From the NCBI GenBank assembly GCA_963822705.1, contig CAWGIX010000012.1:1-64000 (forward strand): a DNA stretch of 64,000 bases, in the 5' to 3' direction. Each line of letters opens with the position of its first letter. Positions within the stretch are counted from its first letter, which is position 1. Both the position numbers and the translations under genes were made by a program. Source of the stretch: CAVRQM01 sp963822705. Its GTDB lineage: Bacteria > Pseudomonadota > Alphaproteobacteria > Acetobacterales > Acetobacteraceae. The notes under the pieces are model-generated. The model was given only the letters and a program-made list of their open reading frames with translations. It did no database searches and was not told the origin of the DNA. Shown one piece after another: positions 46,821 through 54,637 of this stretch.

Positions 46821-48296
46821 GTGCATGACTTTGTGTGTCTAGTTTGGAACGCGCTGCGCAGGTCGGGCACGCGTCTTCGTTTGCCGTGTGCGTCGGCAGT
46901 CCTGATCTATGCCAGCGCCCTGTGTTCGGCGCATGCCCAGGTCAACGAGACCACACTTCATGCCTTTCAGGGCGGTGCTGACGGTTGGGGGCCATGGGAC
47001 ACTCTCCTTGCCGACACGACGGGGCCCGGTGGCTCGCTGGTTGCGCTCTATGGAACGACCCAGTTCGGCGGTACGAACGGTGGCTGCTATGGCGGGAACG
47101 GCTGCGGCACCGCCTTCCAGCTGACGCCTCCGAACCCGCCGCAGGTCGGAGGGACCTGGACCAACACCGTACTCTGGAGCTTCTCGGGGGGAGCCGATGG
47201 TGGCAACCCTGAGGCGGGACTGTTTTCCCCCACTGCAGGGGTTTCCCCGGCGACCGGCCTGTACGGAACGACCGCCGCAGGCACTGGTACTGTCTTCAGC
47301 CTGAATGGCAACGACTTGACCACACTCTGGACCTTCACGGGCGGCCCTGACGGCAGCTCTCCATTCACAAACGGGGTCATCGCCGACACCACCGGGACGC
47401 TGTATGGATCGACAAAAGCCGGCGGCTCGGGGGGGTGCGGCACTATCTACACGCTGACACCGCCCGGAAATGATCAGACCCCCTGGAACGAGACCACGCT
47501 TTACGCCTTCACCGGGGGACAGGACGGCTGCCACCCTAACGGCCTGATCGCCGACCCGAGCAGCGGAGTGCTTTACGGTAGCACGTATTCGGGCGCTATT
47601 CCCAACTGCAACGGGGGTTGCGGCACTGTCTTTGCGCTGATCCCGCCCGGGCAGGGCCAGACCGCCTGGACCGAGCAGACCCTCTGGCGTTTTGGGAACG
47701 TCGACGGCGCCAATCCCACCTCCACCCTGACCGAGGACCAGTCAGGGGCGCTTTACGGAGCGACATACGGTGGCAACAGCGGCAACTGCTATAATGGCTG
47801 CGGCACCGTCTTCAAGCTGGTAGCAAGCGGAAACGGTAGAACCGGCTGGACCAAGCACACCCTCTGGAATTTTTCAGGCGGCAGCGACGGCGCATATCCT
47901 CTTGAGTCCGGGGGTGCGTTGCTCATCGACCAGAACGGCGCGTTGTATGGAACGACTCAGGAGGGCGGATCGTCGCTCTCTCTCAATGCGGCCTGTTTGG
48001 CTAATGGCTGCGGCACCGTATTCAAGCTGACGCCGGGAGCTGCTCAGGCCCCCTGGACCAAGACCACGCTCTGGACCTTCTCCGGGAGCAGCGACGGCGG
48101 CAGTCCTCATGGCGGGCTGACCGCCGACAACGGTGGAGCTCTGTACGGAACGACCGCATTGGGAGGCGTCCTCCCCATCTTTGGCAGCCCCTCATGCGGC
48201 TCCGTCAATGGCTGCGGTGTTGTCTACATGCTGACGGGCACGGGGTACGCGCCCAGTCAGCCCGGCGCCCCGGTGGTTAGAGCCGGAAACCGCTAA
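46821..48296 (+). CDS. Secreted GloVer tandem-repeat protein
   Basis: A 491-residue exported protein. A signal peptide of ~40 residues ends AVLIYASALCSAHAQ. Seven copies of a ~55-65-residue repeat follow, each with a form of LYGTTxxGG, GCGTVFKLTP, W..TTLW.FSGGSDG and a Gly/Pro-rich link. Examples are GALYGATYGGNSGNCYNGCG and ALYGTTQEGGSSLSLNAACL. This matches the TIGR03803 'GloVer' repeat, which builds a propeller-like or beta-rich fold. Paired cysteines recur in each repeat (GGCYGGNGCG, NCYNGCG). The C-terminus has no sortase or PEP-CTERM anchor. It is probably an extracellular or surface protein. Confidence 0.88.
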   Translation: MHDFVCLVWNALRRSGTRLRLPCASAVLIYASALCSAHAQVNETTLHAFQGGADGWGPWDTLLADTTGPGGSLVALYGTTQFGGTNGGCYGGNGCGTAFQLTPPNPPQVGGTWTNTVLWSFSGGADGGNPEAGLFSPTAGVSPATGLYGTTAAGTGTVFSLNGNDLTTLWTFTGGPDGSSPFTNGVIADTTGTLYGSTKAGGSGGCGTIYTLTPPGNDQTPWNETTLYAFTGGQDGCHPNGLIADPSSGVLYGSTYSGAIPNCNGGCGTVFALIPPGQGQTAWTEQTLWRFGNVDGANPTSTLTEDQSGALYGATYGGNSGNCYNGCGTVFKLVASGNGRTGWTKHTLWNFSGGSDGAYPLESGGALLIDQNGALYGTTQEGGSSLSLNAACLANGCGTVFKLTPGAAQAPWTKTTLWTFSGSSDGGSPHGGLTADNGGALYGTTALGGVLPIFGSPSCGSVNGCGVVYMLTGTGYAPSQPGAPVVRAGNR

Positions 48297-48407
48297 ACTA
48301 GCCCGACCCCCGTCACCTCGGCCCTCTACGTGCTTAGAGAGCCGGGCTGAATGTGGCCGTTGCCGGCCGGAGCGGTTTGCGCGGCCGGCGCCGGAGCAAA
48401 GATTCAG

Positions 48408-48448
48408 CACGTCACGCGGTGCCCGGCTGGGGCCCCGCGTGACGTGCC
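48408..48448. terminator. Strong hairpin between convergent genes
   Basis: GCACGTCACGCGG (48408-48420) and CCGCGTGACGTGC (48436-48448) are perfect 13-base inverted arms around a 15-base loop. The hairpin lies 112 bases after the GloVer gene and 27 bases from the end of the radical SAM gene, which converge. No T-run follows. It is the obvious bidirectional transcription stop for both genes. Confidence 0.65.
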
Positions 48449-48474
48449 CCCCACCTCGACAAGCGTGCTCCCGA

Positions 48475-49509
48475 TCAGGCGCAGTTGAAGATTTTCGCGA
48501 GACGGTTCTCGTATTGGTGTTCATCATCGAACACCCGACGCGCGGCGGCGAAAGCGTCGGCGAGCGGAAAGATATCGGGAGTGATGAGCAGATCGGCATC
48601 TTCGGCGCCCACCGGGTGCCAGTAGACTCCGTCCGCGGTGATGGTGATTTCCGGGACCAGGTCGACGCGTGCGAGAGCTATCCCTTCCTCCGCAACCCCG
48701 CGCAACGCGATGCGGCGGATGACCTGGTCTTCCGGCGCGATATTTTCCGCTTGGAGAAAACGGCGCATCTCGCCCTCGTCCTCATCGGTCGACACGGTAG
48801 CCGCGATGCGCACGCGAAACCCCTCGGCGCGCGCGGTCTTGATGCCCGCCCACGCCCGCAGCCAGCTTCCTTTGCCGCGGTGAGAATCGTGTCGCTCCGG
48901 GGTGGCGCTGTCCAGGCTGATCTGCAAGACCACGCCGAGTCCCGACAGGGACCGGAGCATATCGAGGCGGCGCCCTTTCAGCAGCATGCCGTTCGTCAAC
49001 ACCGTGGTCGGGGCCGCGACAGCACAAGCAGAAACGATCGGCGCGATGTCGGGCAGCAGGAACGGCTCGCCGCCGGTGACGAAGATTTCGCTGACACGCA
49101 GTCCCGCTGCTTCGGCGGCGATCCGCCGCACACGCTCCAACCCGAGCGCCCTGCGCGGCGCTCGGGGCGAGGAGCGCACGCAGCAGTAATCGCATTGCAG
49201 ATTGCAGTCGAAATTAGCGTAGAGCCAGAGGCGGGAGCCCAACGGTCTGTCCGGATCAAAACTTTGCGGCAGCTCGCCGCAGCGAATGGTCCAGCGGGTG
49301 AGTTCGGGGGAGGCGGTTACATCCACCAGGACGTTGCGGGTGAGCCGGCACCATGTCGCCAGGTCCGGGCCGATGGTCGCATCGCGTCCGGTGACGCGCA
49401 GCAGATCCCCCGGCGCGCAGTCGCGCACGGCAGCGATCAAATCCGGCAGCAACCCCGTGGCAAAAGTCTTGGAGCCGGCGTCAACGTCGATGGCAGAAGT
49501 CTGACCCAT
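48475..49509 (-). CDS. TusA-like domain fused to radical SAM enzyme
   Basis: A 344-residue fusion. Residues ~5-78 look like a TusA/SirA domain (AIDVDAGSKTFATGLLPDLI, then DATIGPDLATWCRLTRNVLV), but the catalytic cysteine of the usual CPxP motif is absent. From ~95 a radical SAM barrel begins with FDCNLQCDYCC (Cys102, Cys106, Cys109), followed by SEIFVTGGEPFLLPDI and VVLQISLDSATPERHDSHRG. No extra cysteine cluster (SPASM) is visible at the C-terminus, so it probably has a single 4Fe-4S cluster. ATG 49509 is chosen to keep the TusA domain whole. It is the last gene of a three-gene operon with the PhnD-like and flavoprotein genes. Confidence 0.82.
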   Translation of the reverse strand: MGQTSAIDVDAGSKTFATGLLPDLIAAVRDCAPGDLLRVTGRDATIGPDLATWCRLTRNVLVDVTASPELTRWTIRCGELPQSFDPDRPLGSRLWLYANFDCNLQCDYCCVRSSPRAPRRALGLERVRRIAAEAAGLRVSEIFVTGGEPFLLPDIAPIVSACAVAAPTTVLTNGMLLKGRRLDMLRSLSGLGVVLQISLDSATPERHDSHRGKGSWLRAWAGIKTARAEGFRVRIAATVSTDEDEGEMRRFLQAENIAPEDQVIRRIALRGVAEEGIALARVDLVPEITITADGVYWHPVGAEDADLLITPDIFPLADAFAAARRVFDDEHQYENRLAKIFNCA

Positions 49510-49549
49510 CCAAGCACCTTCGGTACCAGACAGCATACGACATTGGAAC

Positions 49550-50410
49550 TCAGCGCCGCAAAAATCCCTGCGCGTCGGCTGCCTCCCGCAACGAGGCGTA
49601 GCCCTCAAGCTGCGGTGGCAGCCATTTGCGCAAACCCTCCGCTTCCAGAATCGGCCGGTGATCCGGGTTGTCGAAATCCATCCTCGACAGGGCTTCGGCG
49701 AATTGCTGCTCGCGGGCGCGGTCGAGATCGGCGCGCGCGGTGAACATGCAGTGATTGAACGGCGGCGATGTCCAGAGCTCGAAGAGCGCGTCCGACGGAA
49801 CCAGCCGCTCGCCCTGCACGGTGTGCCAGAACGGGCTGCCGACCGCACCCGCGTCCGCTCGCCCGTCCAGCAAGGCACGCAAGACCTCGGTTTCGCTGCG
49901 GCCGGTGTCGCCGTGCTTGCCGACATCGCTGTCGAAGCGCAGTGCCACGTAATCGGTGCCCGCCTCCAAACCCTCCCGCTTCAGAAAATAGGCCGGCAGG
50001 ATCGCGGCGTGGCCGCTGTCGCGACTGCCGAGTGCCAAGGTATGGCCCCTCAAATCGCCAAGCGTGGCGATGGGGCCGCCGCGAACCGCCAGAATCTTGG
50101 TCATCCAGCCGACATCGGTGTCGCGCATGGCAATCGGCCGGCAGCCGTGGTCGCTCCACCGATCGGCCTGGATGAAGGCGAGATTGGTGTTCCAGGCAAT
50201 GTCGATGCGCGGAGCGCCATCACCGGACTCCGCCAGCAACGCGGCGACCTGCGCCTCGTAACTCTGGAACAGCACCACCTCGACGGCGATCCCGGCTTCC
50301 TCCACGAAATAGCGTCGCATCCCCTCCCAGATGGTCACGACCTTGGGATCATACGCCACGGCGCCCACCCAGATCGGACGCGGGCCGGACAGGATTTCGG
50401 CCGCGCCCAT
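49550..50410 (-). CDS. Cytosolic PhnD-like (type 2 periplasmic-binding-fold) protein
   Basis: A 286-residue protein of the phosphate/phosphite/phosphonate binding-protein family (PhnD-like), with WVGAVAYDPKVVTIWEGMRR, APRIDIAWNTNLAFIQADRW, GHTLALGSRDSGHAAILPAY and FLKREGLEAGTDYVALRFDS. The C-terminus reads WTSPPFNHCMFTARADLDRA. It starts MGAAEILSGPRPIWVGA with no signal peptide and no upstream in-frame exported extension, so it should stay in the cytosol. There is no permease or ATPase next to it. Cytosolic members of this fold can be enzymes (for example THI5 and MqnA/MqnD types). Its ATG overlaps the flavoprotein stop (TGATG). Confidence 0.8.
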   Translation of the reverse strand: MGAAEILSGPRPIWVGAVAYDPKVVTIWEGMRRYFVEEAGIAVEVVLFQSYEAQVAALLAESGDGAPRIDIAWNTNLAFIQADRWSDHGCRPIAMRDTDVGWMTKILAVRGGPIATLGDLRGHTLALGSRDSGHAAILPAYFLKREGLEAGTDYVALRFDSDVGKHGDTGRSETEVLRALLDGRADAGAVGSPFWHTVQGERLVPSDALFELWTSPPFNHCMFTARADLDRAREQQFAEALSRMDFDNPDHRPILEAEGLRKWLPPQLEGYASLREAADAQGFLRR

Positions 50411-51558
50411 CAGAACAGGTCCATTCCCAAGGTCGCGCGGCCGATGAACTCGCGCAGCACGTCGCTCGTCGGCGCCATGACGGCGCCGGCCTGCGCATCG
50501 CGGAAAAGTCGTTCGATGCCCGTATGCCTGGAGAAGGCGGCGCCGCCGGCGGCGCGCATCGCGGCTGAGGTGACACTGATTGCGACCTCGCCCGCGGCGG
50601 CCTTGGTCTCCAGGACGCGCAGCATGGTCGTCTCGCGCGGCCGCTCCAGATGTTCGATCAGATCGTCGACACGCGCGGCAAGCCCGTCCGTGTCTATCAC
50701 CATCGTGGCCAGCAAGGCTCGCAAGGTCGGCAACGCCTCGCCGAGACTCTGGCCCAGGTGCTCGAATTTCGCGGATTTCAGGTGCGCGGTCACCTGTGCG
50801 ACGGCGGCACGGCACAGGCCCAAAGCGACGCAGGCGGAGCCGAGATTGAAGCGCGGCAGCACCACTTCCAGCATCGCGCCAAAGCCCGCCCCATCTTCGG
50901 TCAGCCGGAGCGTCGATGCGATCGGGCATTCTTCCAGCAGCATCGGTGCGGAGGCGTTCGCCCGCAGCCCGAGCCCGTCCCACGGCCCCGCCACGGACAG
51001 ACCGGCGGCCTCGCTCGGGACCAGATAGAGCGTGGACTCGGTCGGGCCGGTGCCCTCGGGAGCGAGTGCGGACACCACGTAGCTCTGGGCGTGCCCGGCG
51101 CTGGTCACCCAGGATTTTTTGGCCGACAAGCAGACCCCGGCACCGTTCCGACGCGCGCGCGAAACCGGCGTCCAGAAATGGCTGCGCGAGCCGGCTTCGC
51201 TGAATGCAAGCGTCGAGAGGTGGCGTCCGGCGGCGATCTCGCGCAAGATCGCGAGGAAGCGTTCGTTACGCGGCGCCGTGGCGATCATCGTCGCCGCGAG
51301 AATGTGCATCAGGTAGACCATCGCCACGGATGCATCCGCTTCGGCGAGTATGGCGGTGACATCGGCAAAAGTCCGCAGCCCTTGGCCGGCGCCCCCGACC
51401 TCGCCGGGCAAGGTCAGGCCGAGCAGTCCGGCCTGGCCCAGGGCAGTGATCGCCTCGGTCGAGAAGCGGGCCTCGCGATCGTTCTGACGCGCGCTCGGAG
51501 CCAGTGTCGTCCCGGCGATTTCCTTCGCGCTTGAGACCATCGTGTCATGAACCGTCAT
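50410..51558 (-). CDS. Acyl-CoA dehydrogenase/monooxygenase-like flavoprotein
   Basis: A 382-residue flavoprotein of the acyl-CoA dehydrogenase superfamily. FSTEAITALGQAGLLGLTLP and EVGGAGQGLRTFADVTAILA form the N-terminal helical domain. VYLMHILAATMIATAPRNER, LAFSEAGSRSHFWTPVSRAR and GLSVAGPWDGLGLRANASAP form the FAD-binding middle, and TSAAMRAAGGAAFSRHTGIE the C-terminus. The catalytic Glu typical of acyl-CoA dehydrogenases is not evident. It resembles the SfnB/DszC-type group, in which FMN- or FAD-dependent members act as desulfurising or sulfur-acquisition monooxygenases. ATG 51558 is used; it heads the operon. Confidence 0.82.
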   Translation of the reverse strand: MTVHDTMVSSAKEIAGTTLAPSARQNDREARFSTEAITALGQAGLLGLTLPGEVGGAGQGLRTFADVTAILAEADASVAMVYLMHILAATMIATAPRNERFLAILREIAAGRHLSTLAFSEAGSRSHFWTPVSRARRNGAGVCLSAKKSWVTSAGHAQSYVVSALAPEGTGPTESTLYLVPSEAAGLSVAGPWDGLGLRANASAPMLLEECPIASTLRLTEDGAGFGAMLEVVLPRFNLGSACVALGLCRAAVAQVTAHLKSAKFEHLGQSLGEALPTLRALLATMVIDTDGLAARVDDLIEHLERPRETTMLRVLETKAAAGEVAISVTSAAMRAAGGAAFSRHTGIERLFRDAQAGAVMAPTSDVLREFIGRATLGMDLF

Positions 51559-51633
51559 CGTTCCCGCCGCTCCTGAATTTTGCGTGCAGCCTGCGTCAGC
51601 CACACATTCCCGGGTGAGGTCGCGCCGTTTCGT

Positions 51634-52362
51634 TCACGGGTCAAGCAGCGGCAAGCCGCGCCGCAGCACGTCGTCGGCCCTGGCCGTGAACGAGCCGTCC
51701 GCTTCGTGCAGCACTGTGCCGGGCAGCAGTCGCATCGGCGCCCGGCCGCCCCGCATCGCCTGCAAGAGCAGCAGTTTTGCCGGCATTCCCGGACGTGGCC
51801 AGAGCGGCCACAGAACCGGGCTGCCGCACCCGTGTTCGGCCAGCGCCGCCAAGCTCTCGGGCAGCGCCGCGGGCGGCAGCACCAGCGAGAGGGTGCCGCG
51901 CAGCCGCAGCGCGCCGGCCAGCACCCGGATCCAGCGGCCCAGCAGGTTTGCCTCGGCCTGCCGTGCCTGCCGTCGTCCGGGGTCGGGCGAGGCGGTGCCG
52001 GCGGGCGCGTGCCAGGGCGGGTTGGCCATGGCGTGATCGAATTTCTTGTCTCCCGGCGCGAAATCCTCGATGGCCCCGGGCTCCACGCTGATCCCGGCAA
52101 AGCCGTTCGCGGCCGCATTCTTGGCCGCCAGCGCCGCCAAGACCGGATCGCGCTCCACCGCCACGCCCGCGATGCCCGGCACCCGAGAGGCCAGGCAGAG
52201 CAGGGCAGCCCCGGCGCCCGCGCCGGCTTCGAGCACGCGCTGGCCGGGCCGGGCCGGCACGATGGCGGCCAGGAATACCGGCTCGATGCCGCTGCGATGG
52301 CCGCTGGCCGGCTGGTCGTAGCGCACGCGGCCGTCCAGCAAGGTGCCGCGGGTCAGTTCCAC
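51634..52362 (-). CDS. tRNA1(Val) (adenine-N6)-methyltransferase-like SAM enzyme
   Basis: A 242-residue class I methyltransferase. RVLEAGAGAGAALLCLASRV is the SAM-binding motif I, VAVERDPVLAALAAKNAAAN motif II, and DHAMANPPWHAPAGTASPDP the NPPW catalytic motif for adenine N6 methylation. GTLSLVLPPAALPESLAAL follows. It resembles TrmN6/YfiC-type enzymes that modify A37 of tRNA1(Val). The GTG start at 52362 lies directly after the DUF2007 stop. It is probably part of the same minus-strand transcript. Confidence 0.88.
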   Translation of the reverse strand: MELTRGTLLDGRVRYDQPASGHRSGIEPVFLAAIVPARPGQRVLEAGAGAGAALLCLASRVPGIAGVAVERDPVLAALAAKNAAANGFAGISVEPGAIEDFAPGDKKFDHAMANPPWHAPAGTASPDPGRRQARQAEANLLGRWIRVLAGALRLRGTLSLVLPPAALPESLAALAEHGCGSPVLWPLWPRPGMPAKLLLLQAMRGGRAPMRLLPGTVLHEADGSFTARADDVLRRGLPLLDP

Positions 52363-52569
52363 TCACGCCAGCCCGGCTTCGCGCAGCACGCGCCTGGCCT
52401 GCGCGGCGTCTGCTTCCGGCACCGCGAGGCGGCGGGGGATGGCGCCGATGCTGCCCTCGACAGCAGCGGTCTGCGCGTCCAGAAGCAGCGGCTCAATGCC
52501 CGCGTCGCGCAGCAGGGCGGCCACGAAACTGAGGCGTACGGGGTCGTTGGTGGTCATGATCGTGCGCAT
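52363..52569 (-). CDS. DUF2007 small protein
   Basis: A 68-residue protein. DPVRLSFVAALLRDAGIEPL is followed by LLDAQTAAVEGSIGAIPRRL and AVPEADAAQARRVLREAGLA. This matches the DUF2007 putative signal-transducing proteins, with the EG.IG.IPRRL.V core. The stop adjoins the methyltransferase GTG start with no gap. The function is unknown. Confidence 0.85.
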   Translation of the reverse strand: MRTIMTTNDPVRLSFVAALLRDAGIEPLLLDAQTAAVEGSIGAIPRRLAVPEADAAQARRVLREAGLA

Positions 52570-52610
52570 CAGCCATCATCGCCGCCGGCCGCGCGCCGGC
52601 AAAGCCCGGA

Positions 52611-53345
52611 TCACGCTCGCGTCAGTATGTATCGTATACGAAACAATATGGGCGTGCGTGGGCAGGCCCAGTAAGGGGCCGGTTTTCGGATCGGCTCCAG
52701 CATCCAGATGCCGCGCCACTTGCGCCACTCCGTGCCGGGCTCGGTCCACTTCGGCTTGCGCTTATACGGCTCGGTGCGCACCGGGCGTTTTCGGAGCGGC
52801 TTTTCCGCCGGTCCGGTGAGGGCCGGTTCAGGGCCAGCCGGCCTGGCCCGGGCGGGGCGTTTCGGCGGCGGGGGCAGGAGCGCCGGGTCGGGGACTACTC
52901 CCAGCATCCGGCACAGCGGCCGCAGCAGCCGCCCCGCCTGCGGCGCGTTGCGGAGCAACACCGCCATCTCCGGATCCGCCAGCAGCCGCTCCAGATCCCC
53001 CCTCCAGGGCGCCACCCGCCACTGCCCCAGCTTCAGCAGCCAGGCAAACGGCTCGGGAAACGGGCGTTGTCGTTTTCGGGCTTCCCGTTTCCGGTTCCTG
53101 GGCGGACGGGGCGGCGGCAGCGGACCCGCCTGGGCCCGGGCGAGCAGAGCGATGAACCTCTTCCTGAGGTTCTGCAGCCGCATCCCCACCTGAAACAGCA
53201 GCTGCGCGGTGATGACATATACCCCGGACATCCGGTCGGTGTCGTAGCGTGCCCCGAGCCCCCGGCCCACTCCGTGGATGAACCAGGTGAAGCGCTCGGC
53301 GAGGCCGGCGTTGGGTGGGAGGGGTTGCTGCTGCCAAAACCACAT
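52611..53345 (-). CDS. Acetobacteraceae-type hypothetical protein
   Basis: A 244-residue protein with no recognised catalytic domain. The N-terminus WFWQQQPLPPNAGLAERFTW is followed by helical TWFIHGVGRGLGARYDTDRM and a very basic, proline-rich segment (PPPRPPRNRKREARKRQRPF). RLLRPLCRMLGVVPDPALLP is a distinctive block known to recur in hypothetical proteins of Acetobacteraceae. Another basic Pro-rich stretch follows (PARARPAGPEPALTGP) and the C-terminus is RYILTRA. It is cytosolic by prediction. It lies 41 bases before the DUF2007 gene. Confidence 0.65.
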   Translation of the reverse strand: MWFWQQQPLPPNAGLAERFTWFIHGVGRGLGARYDTDRMSGVYVITAQLLFQVGMRLQNLRKRFIALLARAQAGPLPPPRPPRNRKREARKRQRPFPEPFAWLLKLGQWRVAPWRGDLERLLADPEMAVLLRNAPQAGRLLRPLCRMLGVVPDPALLPPPPKRPARARPAGPEPALTGPAEKPLRKRPVRTEPYKRKPKWTEPGTEWRKWRGIWMLEPIRKPAPYWACPRTPILFRIRYILTRA

Positions 53346-53470
53346 GGTCAGAGATATCTAACGCACGGCGGCGGCCGGGTCAAGGATTTCTTTCTTGTTC
53401 AGGCGTGGCAGGCCGATCCCGGCCAGCGTTGCTGCGGGCCGACTTCGCAGGATCCGGCCGAAGCCGGCCG

Positions 53471-54547
53471 CTACACTGTTCCCTGCACGCCCTGCACCAG
53501 CCAGTTCAAGCTCAAAATGTCCTTGTCCGACAACCCGGCACCGGCCGGCACTTTTTGCGCGCCGGCCTGGTCCGTGAGTGGTCCGGCAAAGGGCATCAGC
53601 TTGCCGCTCGCGATCTCGGCCTTCTTGGCATCCACCTCATCGGCTACCGCCTTGGGCAGGGCGGGGTTGTAAGGGGCCAGCACGATCGTGCCGTCCTTGA
53701 TGCCGCCCCAGTAGTCGTGGGTCTTCCAGGTTCCGTCGAGGGCGGCGCCCACCTCCTGGATGTAGTATCCGGCCCAGTCCGAGATCACCGACGTGAGGCA
53801 GGTTTTGGGACCGAACCGGCTCATATCCGAATTGAACCCCACGGTCCACACGCCGCGGTCCTCGCCCGCCTGCTGCACCGCGGGGCTATCGGTGTGCGTG
53901 GTCAGCACATCCGCGCCCTGGCTCATCAGCGTCTCGGCGGCGGCGCGCTCCTTGCCGGGGTCGAACCAGGCGCTGACCATCACCAGCTTCACCTCGGCTT
54001 TCGGGTTCACCGAGCGAGCGCCCAGTGCATAGGCATCGATGTTGGAGATAACTTCAGGAATCGGGAACGCGCCCACGAAGCCGATGGTATTGCTTTTCGT
54101 CATCCGCCCCGCGATCACGCCGGCCAGGTAGCGTCCCTCGTAGAACCGCGCCGAATAGGTCGCCAGGTTGGGCGCGCGCTTGATGCCGGTGGCGTGCTCG
54201 AACTTCACTTTCGGGAATTGTTTTGCGACCTTGACGGTCGGCTCCATGAAGCCGAACGACGTGGTGAACACCATGTCGTTCTCCTGTGCCAGCTTGCGGA
54301 TCACCCGCTCGGCGTCGGCGCCCTCTTCGGGGACGTTCTCGACATAGGAGGTTTTCACCTTGTCGCCGTATTTCGCCTGCACGGCGCGACGGCCCAGTTC
54401 GTGCTGATAGGTGTAGCCGGCGTCGCCGATCGGCGCCACGTAGACGAACGCAATCTTGTAAGGTTCGGCCGCCCGTGCGCTTGTGCCGAGACCGGCGGCC
54501 CCTGCAACGGCCGCCGCGGATTGCAGGATCTGGCGTCTGGTCTGCAT
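53471..54547 (-). CDS. BMP-family ABC transporter substrate-binding protein
   Basis: A 358-residue lipoprotein/binding protein of the Med/BMP family. ATG 54547 gives MQTRRQILQSAAAVAGAAGL, a Tat-like leader with the RR motif, ending TSARAAEP. The mature part has IAFVYVAPIGDAGYTYQHEL, VRVIRKLAQENDMVFTTSFG-type text and IGFVGAFPIPEVISNIDAYA, typical of purine-nucleoside-type BMP binding proteins. No permease or ATPase is beside it in the window. It is a possible nucleoside-type binding protein. Confidence 0.88.
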   Translation of the reverse strand: MQTRRQILQSAAAVAGAAGLGTSARAAEPYKIAFVYVAPIGDAGYTYQHELGRRAVQAKYGDKVKTSYVENVPEEGADAERVIRKLAQENDMVFTTSFGFMEPTVKVAKQFPKVKFEHATGIKRAPNLATYSARFYEGRYLAGVIAGRMTKSNTIGFVGAFPIPEVISNIDAYALGARSVNPKAEVKLVMVSAWFDPGKERAAAETLMSQGADVLTTHTDSPAVQQAGEDRGVWTVGFNSDMSRFGPKTCLTSVISDWAGYYIQEVGAALDGTWKTHDYWGGIKDGTIVLAPYNPALPKAVADEVDAKKAEIASGKLMPFAGPLTDQAGAQKVPAGAGLSDKDILSLNWLVQGVQGTV

Positions 54548-54637
54548 CGGAACCCCCCTTGGCGCTGCTGTGCCGCGTGTCGCCAAGCTTCCTGCAATCC
54601 CCAGGCCGAAGCAAGCGGGGTCACGGACGCGCGAGCG

